From Anaerolineales bacterium (GTDB taxonomy: Bacteria; Chloroflexota; Anaerolineae; Anaerolineales; DRMV01), in contig JALSPT010000008.1 of NCBI GenBank assembly GCA_026985785.1, positions 1 to 20,928 on the forward strand: a stretch of 20,928 nucleotides of DNA, given 5' to 3'. The notes under the pieces were generated by a model. The model was not told the origin of the DNA. It made no database searches and saw only the letters and a list, made by a program, of their open reading frames with translations. Positions 1 to 8,309 of this stretch are shown here, piece after piece; position 1 is the stretch's first letter, and each line of letters starts with the position of its first letter. Both the position numbers and the translations under genes were made by a program.

Positions 1-585
1 CGGCGGGCGTTCCCGGCAATTCCTCTGCAGGTGGATGCCAACAGCGCCTATACCCTGGAAACGGCAAGCCGCTTGAAACCGCTGGACGATTTCACCCTGT
101 TGCTCATCGAGCAGCCGTTGGCCGAGGATGACCTTTGGGAGCATCACAAACTCCAGACGCAGTTGCGCACGCCCATTTGTCTGGATGAGAGTATTCGCCA
201 CCCGCGCCACGCCCGTCAGGCGTTGGAGATGGGCGCGGCGCGGATTATCAACATCAAGCAAGGGCGGGTAGGCGGTTTGCACCATGCGCGCACCATTCAC
301 GATATTTGCCAGGCGGCGGGCGCGCCGGTGTGGTGCGGCGGGATGCTGGAAACCGGGGTGGGGCGGGCGGCCAACCTGGCGTTGGCCGCGTTGCCCAATT
401 TCACCCTGCCGGGCGATATTTCGGCCACCGACCGCTATTATGCGCGCGACATCACTCGCGAGCGTTTCACCCTCAACCCCGATGGCACCATCACCGTACC
501 CGATGCGCCCGGTTTGGGGGTGACGGTGGATCGGGAGGCGCTGGCGCGTTACACCGTCCGCGCGCTGCGTCTGACCACAGGCTGA
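1..585 (+). CDS. menC: o-succinylbenzoate synthase / N-acylamino-acid racemase (MenC type 2), 3' part
   Basis: This is the C-terminal 194 codons of an enolase-superfamily enzyme; the start lies before the window and frame 1 is open from base 1. The visible part is the TIM barrel with the MenC2/NAAAR signatures in order: VDANSAY (a metal-ligand Asp at visible residue 12), IEQPL, CLDES, INIKQGRVGG (the second catalytic Lys), GGMLETGVGRA and PGDIS. Known members dehydrate SHCHC to o-succinylbenzoate in menaquinone synthesis, or racemise N-acylamino acids, and many do both. No other menaquinone gene is in view, so the choice is open. The N-terminal capping domain and first catalytic Lys cannot be seen. 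The gene ends 71 bp before a convergent gene, and I see no clear terminator between them. Confidence 0.88.
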   Translation, partial: RRAFPAIPLQVDANSAYTLETASRLKPLDDFTLLLIEQPLAEDDLWEHHKLQTQLRTPICLDESIRHPRHARQALEMGAARIINIKQGRVGGLHHARTIHDICQAAGAPVWCGGMLETGVGRAANLALAALPNFTLPGDISATDRYYARDITRERFTLNPDGTITVPDAPGLGVTVDREALARYTVRALRLTTG

Positions 586-656
586 AGCCGGACGGTGTTG
601 AGGGGAGCGCTGACCGGCGTGTATCTTTCCTTCGTGGGTGAGGCTACTTTGCAGCG

Positions 657-1370
657 CTATTCTGCGTGGATATAAAACACTTCTCCGCTATCAAGAAGTG
701 TCTGTGCCCCCTGGGTAACCGTGGCGCCGAAGACAACGGGGATGGCGGGAAGCCCAAAGGCTTTGCCGATAATGGCTGCCCGCCGCATGGCTCTTTGCAC
801 ATCTTCTTTATCTACTACGGCAGAGACCTCGGCAATGATGATGCGGGTTTCGCCGCTCGATAGTTGCCCTTGTACCACGACATCAGCCCACAGCGCTTCG
901 GCCCGTTCTTCGGGGGTGAGCTGCCCCCCCTCTAATGCTTTGTCCAGTGCTTGGGCTAAATCGTTGGGCGATAATACTCGCGCCCGGCGTATCAACCGCC
1001 CCAGGTAGGCGTGTGCCCGTTCGCGAACGCGCCGTTCCAGATCGCTGCCTTTCAATCGCCCCACGTCCCCTTTGAGCCCCGCGACGTCTTGCTTGAGCAC
1101 CCCCACGTCTTGCTTGAGCACCCCCACGTCTTGCTTGAGCACTTCCACGTCTTGCTTGAGCACTTCCACGTTTTGTTCGATACGATCGACCCGACCAACC
1201 AGGGGTTTGAACTCGTGTTCGCGGAATTCGTGGAATTCTCGCGGCAGGTTGAGTAGTTCATCGGTCAGCACCAGCCGCCGTAGTTCCTCCCGCCATTCGG
1301 GATGTGCGCGCAGCGCGTTCAAGAGATCCTGGAAGGTGCGGATCTTGTAGGTCTGTGGGCGGGTTACCAT
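657..1370 (-). CDS. coiled-coil protein with PD-(D/E)XK-like C-terminal domain
   Basis: The predicted protein has 237 residues and unknown function. Residues 11-56 form a charged helical region (TFQDLL, HPEWREELRRL). Residues 58-108 form a coiled coil of seven-residue units of the type LKQDVGV, encoded by a 21-bp tandem repeat. Residues 110-237 form an alpha/beta domain: Asp163 in LWADVVV and Glu181 in IIIAEVS fit the D...ExK core of PD-(D/E)XK nuclease-like proteins, but Ser stands where Lys is usual, so activity is doubtful. Similar coiled-coil/nuclease-like proteins (DUF3782-type) are, from memory, frequent in Chloroflexota and Cyanobacteria. The ATG at 1370 is chosen because GGAG lies 6 bp upstream. 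Longer in-frame starts at 1403 or 1535 would lie within or upstream of the putative -10 at 1402-1407. Confidence 0.75.
   Translation of the reverse strand: MVTRPQTYKIRTFQDLLNALRAHPEWREELRRLVLTDELLNLPREFHEFREHEFKPLVGRVDRIEQNVEVLKQDVEVLKQDVGVLKQDVGVLKQDVAGLKGDVGRLKGSDLERRVRERAHAYLGRLIRRARVLSPNDLAQALDKALEGGQLTPEERAEALWADVVVQGQLSSGETRIIIAEVSAVVDKEDVQRAMRRAAIIGKAFGLPAIPVVFGATVTQGAQTLLDSGEVFYIHAE
1061..1186. repeat. 21-bp tandem repeat encoding coiled-coil heptads
   Basis: Six consecutive 21-bp units start at 1061, 1082, 1103, 1124, 1145 and 1166. The middle four (1082-1165) are almost identical, with core CCACGTCTTGCTTGAGCAC on the + strand; the outer two have diverged. Each unit encodes seven residues of the coiled coil on the minus strand, so a change in copy number would keep the reading frame and change coiled-coil length by one heptad. 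Confidence 0.9.
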
Positions 1371-1401
1371 TTCTTGCTCCATTCTTGGTGAAGGTGTTTT
1401 C

Positions 1402-1410
1402 ATTATAGCA
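1402..1410 (-). promoter_or_regulatory. extended -10 promoter of the coiled-coil gene
   Basis: On the minus strand the sequence reads TGCTATAAT, a perfect extended -10. No convincing -35 lies 16-18 bp further upstream, which is tolerable for extended -10 promoters. Transcription would begin near 1395, giving a leader of about 25 nt that contains the GGAG in front of the ATG at 1370. Confidence 0.5.
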
Positions 1411-1548
1411 TATTGTCTCCTGGTGGGGGCGCATTGCTCTGTGAGAGGGGGGATTGGTGATAGAATCGTGGGCATGGCTATAGGCTGAGAAGTGAGAACG
1501 TATTGAGAATTTTCGGTTTGATTGGGCGTGCCCATGGAGAGGGTGTCT

Positions 1549-2751
1549 ATGCAAATTCGCTCGGTGACCGTCTTTGCTCATGAATCTGATCTGCCTCAGG
1601 CCGCTCGGGTGGCCGCCACGGTGCGGTTGGCGTTGGAGGCGGCAGATTACGCCGTGCAGACCGTGCGGTTGGCATTGCCGCCGTTCCCTTTGTGGGCGGA
1701 AGGCGAAGCCGAGGCTGTGCGTGCTGCCCGGCGTCTGGGCACGGCGGCAGCCGAGCATGGGATGGATTATGTCGCTTTGGGCCCGGCGGTGCCCGCTGCG
1801 CCCCAGGCCTATCGCTGGATACCGGCGATGCTGGCAGGGGCGTCGAATGTCTTTTGTAGTGCGGTGATGGCTGATGAGGACGGCATTCACCCAGACGCTG
1901 TGATGGCCTGCGCCCAGGTGATCGCCGATCTTGCCCCCCTGGAGGCAAACGGCTTTGCCAACCTGCGCTTTGCAGCCTTGGCCTCGGTGCCGCCGGGCGC
2001 GCCGTTTTTCCCCGCGGCGTATGCCCCGCCGCTGTTGCCCCAGAGGAAGGTGTTGGTGGCGTTGGCGTTGGAAGCCGCCGACCTGGCGGTGGCGGCTTTT
2101 GCTGCTGCCAGCACCGCCGAAGAGGCCCGCCAGCGCCTGGTGAAGGCGCTGGAAGCCCACGGACGCCGCCTGAGCCGCCTGTCCGAACGGGCGGCAGCAG
2201 CCCACGGTGGGCGTTTCTTGGGGTTGGATTTCTCCCTTGCGCCGTTCCCTGCCCCCGAAACGTCCATCGGGGCGGCGTTGGAGCGGCTGGGGGTGCCGGC
2301 GTTGGGCGCGCATGGGTCGCTGGCGGCGGCGGCTTTCCTGGCCGATGCCCTCGACCGGGCTGCTTTCCCCCGTAGTGGTTTCAACGGCTTGATGCTGCCG
2401 GTGTTGGAAGATACCGTCCTGGCCGCTCGCGCTGCCGAAGGTTTGCTGACGTTGAAAGATTTGCTCGCTTACAGCGCGGTGTGCGGCACCGGCCTGGACA
2501 CCGTGCCCCTCCCCGGCGATACCACCGCCGATCAACTGGCCGCCGTGCTGTGGGATGTGGCGGCCCTTTCCCGCCGCTTGCGTAAGCCGCTCACCGCCCG
2601 CCTGATGCCCATTCCCGGCAAACTCGCGGGCGATGTGGTGCGTTTCGATTTTCCTTATTTTGCCGATAGCCGGGTCATGCCGTTGCAGGCCGCGCCGTTG
2701 AGCGGCGCGCTGCTCTCGTCTTTCGACTTGCGTCCCCGCCCGGCGGCATAG
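1549..2751 (+). CDS. DUF711 / UPF0210 family protein
   Basis: The predicted protein has 400 residues, close to the usual size of DUF711 proteins, and is collinear with them. Conserved stretches are FCSAVMADEDGIHPDAV, NLRFAALASVPPGAPFFPAAY, LDFSLAPFP, GFNGLMLPVLED, YSAVCGTGLDTVPLPGDTT, LTARLMPIPGK and FDFPYFADSRVM. The family is widespread in bacteria and archaea. Its biochemical role is not established, although it resembles the glycyl-radical-like UPF0210 fold, so no function is assigned. The ATG at 1549 is preferred because GGAGAGGG ends 5 bp before it. In-frame TTG (1522) and ATG (1534) codons lie upstream. It is divergent from the coiled-coil gene across 178 bp. The protein is strikingly Ala-rich. 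Confidence 0.85.
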   Translation: MQIRSVTVFAHESDLPQAARVAATVRLALEAADYAVQTVRLALPPFPLWAEGEAEAVRAARRLGTAAAEHGMDYVALGPAVPAAPQAYRWIPAMLAGASNVFCSAVMADEDGIHPDAVMACAQVIADLAPLEANGFANLRFAALASVPPGAPFFPAAYAPPLLPQRKVLVALALEAADLAVAAFAAASTAEEARQRLVKALEAHGRRLSRLSERAAAAHGGRFLGLDFSLAPFPAPETSIGAALERLGVPALGAHGSLAAAAFLADALDRAAFPRSGFNGLMLPVLEDTVLAARAAEGLLTLKDLLAYSAVCGTGLDTVPLPGDTTADQLAAVLWDVAALSRRLRKPLTARLMPIPGKLAGDVVRFDFPYFADSRVMPLQAAPLSGALLSSFDLRPRPAA

Positions 2752-2758
2752 GCGGTTA

Positions 2759-2767
2759 TGGTATCAT
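2759..2767 (+). promoter_or_regulatory. putative extended -10 promoter of ugd
   Basis: TGGTATCAT fits an extended -10 (TGN then TATCAT). It lies 52 bp before the ugd ATG and just after the DUF711 stop codon. No -35 is visible at normal spacing, so this rests on the -10 alone and on the recurrence of the same pattern elsewhere in the window. Confidence 0.38.
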
Positions 2768-2819
2768 TACGCCGCGCAGCCCTGGCGGTTGCGCTAAATT
2801 TTCTGGGAGGGTGTTTTCC

Positions 2820-4163
<1,344 letters not shown>

Positions 4164-4173
4164 TGGTCGCCGG

Positions 4174-4237
4174 TTTTTCGGAGTGCGGCATCGTGATGCC
4201 GCTTTGAAAGCGGTGACAAGTCACCGCACTCCAAAAA
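4174..4237. repeat. three-stem palindromic intergenic element
   Basis: An outer inverted repeat pairs 4174-4188 (five T, one unpaired C, GGAGTGCGG) with 4224-4237 (CCGCACTCC, five A). Two perfect inner hairpins overlap its edges: GCGGCATC/GATGCCGC at 4185-4202 and CGGTGAC/GTCACCG at 4211-4226. The element can fold as a Y or cruciform on either strand. It lies between ugd and the methyltransferase and resembles REP/BIME-like dispersed palindromes. It could act as a terminator, an mRNA stabiliser or a mobile repeat; the sequence does not decide. Confidence 0.8.
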
Positions 4238-4267
4238 TGCGGATTTTCCAATTGGAGGAAGCCTGAC

Positions 4268-5173
4268 GTGACCCTTCACGACCGCCCGCCGGTGTGCGAT
4301 TACGAAGGCTCCGATTACCAGCAACGGTTTTGGGAGCAGGGCGGGCGCGCTTACGAAGACGGTGCCGAGGCCGTCGCTCTGCGCCATCTGCTGCCCGCCC
4401 AGGGCGGCGACCTGCTGCTGGAAATCGGCGCGGGGGCGGGGCGCAACACCCCGCGCTACCGCGGCTACCGCAAGGTGGTGCTGCTCGACTATTCCCGCAC
4501 CCAACTGCGGCAGGCGCAGGAGCGCTTGGGCCGCAGCGACCGCTATGTGTACGTGGCTGCCGACGCCTACACCATGCCCTTCGTGGACGGCCTGTTCGAT
4601 GCCGCCACCATGATTCGGGTGCTGCACCACATGGCCGAGCCGCTGCGGGTGCTGCAGGAAACCCGCCGGGTGCTGCGGCGCGAGGGCCTTTTCATCCTGG
4701 AATTTGCCAACAAGCGCAACCTGAAGGCCATTTTGCGCTGGGCGCTGCGCCGCCAGGCGTGGAGCCCCTTCACCCCCGAACCGGTGGAATTCGCCCCCCT
4801 GAACTTCGACTTCCACCCGCGGCAGGTGCTGGCCTGGCTGAACGAGGCCGGTTTCGCGGTGGAAGACATCCGCACGGTATCGCACTTTCGGATTGGCCTG
4901 CTGAAGCGCCTGGTGCCCGCCCGCGTGCTGGTGGCGCTGGATGCCCTGACCCAGCCCACGGGCAAATGGTGGCAACTCACCCCCAGCGTGTTCGTGCGCG
5001 CTCGCGCCCAGGGGCAGCCGGAAACCGCCGAGGCCGGCGCGTTCTTCCGCTGCCCGGCCTGCGGCTATGCCCTGCCGGAAACCCGCCCCGACCTGCTGGC
5101 CTGCCCCCACTGCGGTGCGCGCTGGGCGGTGCGCGACGGCATCTACGATTTCAAAGCGCCGGTGGGCCCGTGA
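4268..5173 (+). CDS. SAM-dependent methyltransferase with C-terminal zinc ribbon
   Basis: The predicted protein has 301 residues. Residues 48-145 form a class I (type 11, UbiE-like) methyltransferase core: SAM-binding motif LLLEIGAGAGRN at 49-60, acidic residue after motif II in VVLLDYS, AADAYTMPF near 97-105, and VLHHMAEPLRVLQE as motif IV and after. Residues 261-297 form a small zinc ribbon with Cys262, Cys265, Cys279 and Cys282 (CPAC, CPHC), then WAVRDGIYDF, as in Trm112-like domains. The substrate is unknown; a small metabolite, lipid or sugar is as likely as RNA. The GTG start at 4268 is supported by GGAGGAA seven bases upstream. The gene probably shares an operon with ugd, across the palindromic element. 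No stop or frameshift interrupts it. Confidence 0.8.
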   Translation: MTLHDRPPVCDYEGSDYQQRFWEQGGRAYEDGAEAVALRHLLPAQGGDLLLEIGAGAGRNTPRYRGYRKVVLLDYSRTQLRQAQERLGRSDRYVYVAADAYTMPFVDGLFDAATMIRVLHHMAEPLRVLQETRRVLRREGLFILEFANKRNLKAILRWALRRQAWSPFTPEPVEFAPLNFDFHPRQVLAWLNEAGFAVEDIRTVSHFRIGLLKRLVPARVLVALDALTQPTGKWWQLTPSVFVRARAQGQPETAEAGAFFRCPACGYALPETRPDLLACPHCGARWAVRDGIYDFKAPVGP

Positions 5174-5223
5174 GTTTGAGATAGGCGCTTCACTGACCCT
5201 TTGAAAGATGAAGAGAGTAAACG

Positions 5224-5739
5224 ATGAGCTGTCAAACCACAAAGGGACATGCTGCTTTTGGGGTAGGCGACAAGAAAAAGACTGAACGCTTCAAGAGGGA
5301 AGGGTCGGGGAATGACCTTTTGCAACCATCGGGAGACCAAGAACGAGAGTGGTTTTGGGAAGGGAATGTGCAGGATTCTGTGGTGCATTACTTACAACGT
5401 CAAGGCTACCGGATAAAAGCAGTGGCAGATACTGCCAGCCATCAAACCGGTAAGGACATCGTTGCCGAACGGGACGGAAGAGTGCTGTGGGTTTCAGTCA
5501 AAGGGTATCCACGAGGGACAGCAAAGACACACCCCTCAACGCAGGCCGGGCATTGGTTCAAGCATGCAATTTTTGACATTTTGGAATATCGCGGAGAAAA
5601 TGAGGAAGCAGCATTGGGAGTAGCATTGCCCGATTATCCTCGCTATCGAAAGTTAGCGAAAAAGATAGAATGGCTGAAACCAGTAGCAAAATTTGTGTAT
5701 TTCTGGGTGAGAGAAAACGGAGAAGTAACGGTTGATTGA
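5224..5739 (+). CDS. small PD-(D/E)XK nuclease-like protein
   Basis: The predicted protein has 171 residues. After a Lys-rich N-terminus of about 40 residues the core reads WEGNVQDSVVHYLQRQGY (helix with an acidic residue), TGKDIVAERDG (Asp78) and LWVSVKGYP (Lys93), then STQAGHWF, ALPDYPRYRKL and YFWVRENGEV. This order of an Asp and a later xVK on neighbouring strands is typical of restriction-endonuclease-like folds. The usual Glu two residues before the Lys is Ser91 here, so catalysis may be altered or lost. Target and partner are unknown, and no methylase or helicase adjoins it. G+C is visibly lower than in flanking genes (about half), suggesting recent acquisition. The start ATG has only a weak purine-rich site (GAAGAG). 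Confidence 0.65.
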   Translation: MSCQTTKGHAAFGVGDKKKTERFKREGSGNDLLQPSGDQEREWFWEGNVQDSVVHYLQRQGYRIKAVADTASHQTGKDIVAERDGRVLWVSVKGYPRGTAKTHPSTQAGHWFKHAIFDILEYRGENEEAALGVALPDYPRYRKLAKKIEWLKPVAKFVYFWVRENGEVTVD

Positions 5740-5934
5740 CACACAGAGCCCAGGCTAACCACGGCTACAGCGAGCAGCGGCTCCGTCGGTCAAAAACTGC
5801 ACGGACTGGCTTGTACTTGCTCTTGTTGGTGAAGTTGTCTTGCTTGCCTGGCCGTTGCAGGCAGCCGTTGGGTAGCCCTGGCGTCGCAGAAATGTTTTCT
5901 TTCTGAGCATTGTTGCAGGCGCAATGTCCTGATA

Positions 5935-5943
5935 TGCTACAAT
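5935..5943 (+). promoter_or_regulatory. putative extended -10 promoter upstream of ybaK-like gene
   Basis: TGCTACAAT matches an extended -10. TTGCAG at 5913-5918 could act as a -35, with a long 19-bp spacer. Transcription would start near 5950 and read through the palindromic repeat into the deacylase gene, giving a leader of about 215 nt. Confidence 0.35.
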
Positions 5944-5978
5944 GAGCTTGGTATCTATCCGAAAAATCCCTGCAGGTG

Positions 5979-6076
5979 TGTCACTGCGAGGCGGGATGAG
6001 CGTAGCCGAAGCCTGCTGAAGCAGTCTCCCCTATGAGGAAGGAGATTGCTTCACCCCTTTGGGGCTCGCAATGACA
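5979..6076. repeat. 98-bp palindromic (MITE-like) repeat
   Basis: Terminal arms TGTCACTGCGAG (5979-5990) and CTCGCAATGACA (6065-6076) are inverted copies with one mismatch. Inside them GAAGCAGTCTCC and GGAGATTGCTTC form a second inverted pair. The consensus (TGTCATTGCGAG, GAAGCAATCTCC) resembles a dispersed palindrome I recall from many environmental bacterial genomes, including Chloroflexota. It has no coding capacity and is probably a non-autonomous mobile or REP-like element. Confidence 0.7.
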
Positions 6077-6166
6077 TCAGCCGTGAGATCTTCCGGATAA
6101 ACTCTTAGTTCACCTTCAAAACGCTGTCCCGTCCTCATTCCTCATTCGCCATTCTTCGCTTACCTT

Positions 6167-6652
6167 ATGCCCCCTCAAACCCCTGTAACCGCTGCTTTAG
6201 ACGCCCTCGGCCTGCCCTATCGGGTGGTGGAACATGGTCATCACCCCAAGAGCGCCGAGGAAGCCGCCGCGCTGCGCGGCCAGAAGCCCGAACAAGTCGT
6301 CCGTAGCCTGCTCTTTCGGCTGGAAAGCGGCGAATTCGTCATGGTGCTGGTGCCCGGCGGCTACCGCGCCCACTGGCCGACCCTGCGGAAATACCTCGGC
6401 CAGCGCCGCATCAGCATGGCCAAGCCCGAAGAGGTGCTGGAAGTGACCGGCTACCCCATCGGCACGGTCTCGCCTCTGGGGCTGCCGCGCCCTATCCGCA
6501 TCCTGGCCGACGAGCGCATCTTCCAGCAACCCGAACTCTCGATGGGTATGGGGGTGCGCAAGGCGGCGGTAGTGCTCACCCCCGAAACATTGAAGCGCGC
6601 TTTGCCGAATCTGGAAATCGGTGCGTTTGCCGTACCTAATCCACAGGACTGA
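6167..6652 (+). CDS. YbaK/EbsC-type aminoacyl-tRNA deacylase
   Basis: The predicted protein has 161 residues, the normal length for the single-domain YbaK/ProX-like family, which hydrolyses mischarged aminoacyl-tRNAs in trans (for example Cys- or Ala-tRNA(Pro)). Family features are ALDALGLPYRVVEH at the N-terminus, SAEEAAALRGQKPEQVV, MVLVPGG, a TGYPIGTVSPLGLP loop, DERIF and a C-terminal MGVRKAAVVLTPETL. The Lys normally found near position 46 is Arg46 here (VVRSLLF), so substrate class cannot be assigned. The ATG at 6167 follows a pyrimidine-rich leader without a clear ribosome site. Only 3 bp separate its stop from the next ATG, so the two genes are probably co-transcribed. Confidence 0.85.
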   Translation: MPPQTPVTAALDALGLPYRVVEHGHHPKSAEEAAALRGQKPEQVVRSLLFRLESGEFVMVLVPGGYRAHWPTLRKYLGQRRISMAKPEEVLEVTGYPIGTVSPLGLPRPIRILADERIFQQPELSMGMGVRKAAVVLTPETLKRALPNLEIGAFAVPNPQD

Positions 6653-6655
6653 ACG

Positions 6656-8029
6656 ATGTTCCGCCGCTGGCGCGCCTTGGTGATATTCGTGGTGCCGGTT
6701 GTGGTGGTCGTAGCGGCTGCCGCAGCCTGGTTGAGTGCGCCACGCCTCGTGGCGTTTTCGCCGCGCGATGGACAGGCCGTGGCCAGCGGCGCGGTGATTG
6801 TACGGCTCACTTTTTCCCAGCCGGTGCATCCCGAGGCGTTAGAAGCCCACGTCCACTTTGCGCCCGCCGTGCCGGGGCGGTGGGCGGTGGAGGGGAAGAC
6901 GGCGACTTTCACCCCGCAGCAGCCCTGGCCGCCGGGCGAGACGGTACACGTCGCTGTGGAAAGCGGCTTGAGGGCCACCAATGGCCTGCCGTTGTGGCGT
7001 GGCTCAGCATGGTCGTTTACCATAGCGCCGGTGTTGCTGGCGTATGTCGCCCCACCTCAGGGAGGAGACATTTACGCCGTCAACGTGGACGGCGGTGGGG
7101 TGAAGCGGTTGACCGATCAGGGCGGCGTGTTGGGGTTTGCGCCCTCGGCGGATGGCCGTTGGGTCTATTTCAGCGCCCGGCTGGGGGTGGGGGCGAGCAT
7201 TTTTGTGCTCGATCGTCTGCACGACAATGCCATACGGACGGTGGTGGACTGCGGCGACGACCAGTGCCTCAATCCCCAGCCTTCGCCCGATGGCCGCTGG
7301 CTGGCTTACGAGCGTAGCGATGGGCCAGGGGGCAACCCGCGCGTGCATTTGCTCCGCCTCACCGACGGTGGCGAAGCGCCCGGTCTGCCCACCGACCACG
7401 TGACCTATGGCCCCCTTTGGTCGCCCGGCAGCCGGCTGGCGTATTACGACGCGACCCGCAAGGGCTACCCGGTGCTCGATCCTGCCAAGGGGCAGGAGGT
7501 GGCCTTCCTCGCCAACGATACCGGAGAGAACGCTGCCTGGGCGCCCGATGGCGGGGCGCTGGTGGCAGTGGAAATGTTGCTGGAAAAAAGCAGCGCCCCG
7601 GGGACGTCGCCTCAGGCGCCTTCGCAAGCGCCGTATCTTTCGGCGCATTTGTGGCTGTATCGTTTTACTCCCCGGCGCACTCGCCTTGACCTCACCCGTG
7701 ACCCCAATTTGGAAGATGCCACCCCCGCCTTTTCGCCTGATGGGGCCTGGCTGGCCTTTGGTCGTAAGGCGCTCGATCCGACGCACTGGACGCCCGGACG
7801 TCAACTCTGGCTGATGCACCCCGACGGAAGCGCCGCCCATCAAGTGACGGAAGAGCCCAATTACAACCATCTGGATTTTGCCTGGCACCCCACCCGCCCC
7901 CTGCTGGCGTATGCCCGCACCAACCTGGTGGATTTCACTCGCCCGCCGGAGATCTGGGTGTACGATTTGGAAACCCACCACCATCACCTGGTGGTCACCA
8001 ACGGCGTATTGCCACACTGGTTGCCTTAA
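6656..8029 (+). CDS. membrane-anchored Ig-like / TolB-type beta-propeller protein
   Basis: The predicted protein has 457 residues. Residues 7-26 form one hydrophobic segment (VIFVVPVVVVVAAAAAWL) after MFRRWR, an uncleaved anchor or signal peptide, so the rest is probably outside the membrane. Residues 30-125 look like a Big_5/SbsA Ig-like domain (VAFSPRDGQAV, VRLTFSQPV, ATFTPQQPW, AWSFTI). From about residue 128 come repeated WD40-like/PD40 blades with the SPDGRWLAY signature (SADGRWVYF, SPDGRWLAYE, APDGGALVAV, SPDGAWLAFG), as in TolB and surface beta-propellers. The ligand is unknown. The ATG lies 3 bp after the deacylase stop. It is not TolB itself: there is no TolB N-terminal domain and no tol/pal neighbours. 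Confidence 0.75.
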   Translation: MFRRWRALVIFVVPVVVVVAAAAAWLSAPRLVAFSPRDGQAVASGAVIVRLTFSQPVHPEALEAHVHFAPAVPGRWAVEGKTATFTPQQPWPPGETVHVAVESGLRATNGLPLWRGSAWSFTIAPVLLAYVAPPQGGDIYAVNVDGGGVKRLTDQGGVLGFAPSADGRWVYFSARLGVGASIFVLDRLHDNAIRTVVDCGDDQCLNPQPSPDGRWLAYERSDGPGGNPRVHLLRLTDGGEAPGLPTDHVTYGPLWSPGSRLAYYDATRKGYPVLDPAKGQEVAFLANDTGENAAWAPDGGALVAVEMLLEKSSAPGTSPQAPSQAPYLSAHLWLYRFTPRRTRLDLTRDPNLEDATPAFSPDGAWLAFGRKALDPTHWTPGRQLWLMHPDGSAAHQVTEEPNYNHLDFAWHPTRPLLAYARTNLVDFTRPPEIWVYDLETHHHHLVVTNGVLPHWLP

Positions 8030-8036
8030 AAGCCAT

Positions 8037-8058
8037 GCGCCCGATGACCATCGGGCGC
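8037..8058 (-). terminator. hairpin terminator after tRNA-Ser
   Basis: GCGCCCGAT and ATCGGGCGC form a perfect 9-bp stem with a 4-base loop. On the minus strand the hairpin is followed by ATGGCTTTTAAGG, a modest T tract, six bases downstream of the CCA end of the tRNA. It may also stop transcription coming from the beta-propeller gene on the + strand, which ends 8 bp to the left, although there is no T tract on that side. Confidence 0.55.
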
Positions 8059-8063
8059 TGTGC

Positions 8064-8158
<95 letters not shown>

Positions 8159-8174
8159 GTGCCTTACGCGGCTA

Positions 8175-8202
8175 ATTATACCATGGGCTCCCTTGCGGGC
8201 AA
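8175..8202 (-). promoter_or_regulatory. promoter of tRNA-Ser
   Basis: On the minus strand TTGCCC (8202-8197) and TATAAT (8180-8175) are separated by 16 bp, and TGG immediately precedes the -10, making it extended. The predicted start near 8168 leaves about 10 nt before the mature tRNA 5' end at 8158. Confidence 0.75.
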
Positions 8203-8280
8203 GGATGCGCGCGACGGCCAAACGGGGAAAAGGGAAGGGGGTGTCGTTTGTCAGGTATTCGCGTGGAGATGAAAGTTGCG

Positions 8281-8309
8281 TGAACATCAAAAGCGTTTTG
8301 TGGTAAAAT
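8281..8309 (+). promoter_or_regulatory. promoter of the nuo operon
   Basis: TAAAAT at 8304-8309 is preceded by TGG (extended -10). TGAACA at 8281-8286 lies 17 bp upstream as a partial -35. Transcription would start near 8316 and give a leader of about 80 nt before nuoA. It is back to back with the tRNA-Ser promoter. Confidence 0.5.

Larger units (their letters stand above)
5740..6166 (+). other. 427-bp noncoding stretch
   Basis: No convincing open reading frame is present. It contains a possible extended -10 promoter (5935-5943), a palindromic repeat (5979-6076), a short hairpin CAGAAA/TTTCTG at 5887-5905 without a T tract, and a pyrimidine-rich leader with CATTC motifs just before the next gene (6126-6166). 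Base composition is lower in G+C than the flanking genes. Confidence 0.7.

Noticed and set aside
1061..1186. CRISPR-like array
   Set aside because: The 21-bp units are contiguous with no spacers and stay in frame as coiled-coil heptads.
1371..1535. N-terminal extension of the coiled-coil protein
   Set aside because: It would start upstream of the putative extended -10 at 1402-1410 and lacks a ribosome site, whereas the ATG at 1370 has one.
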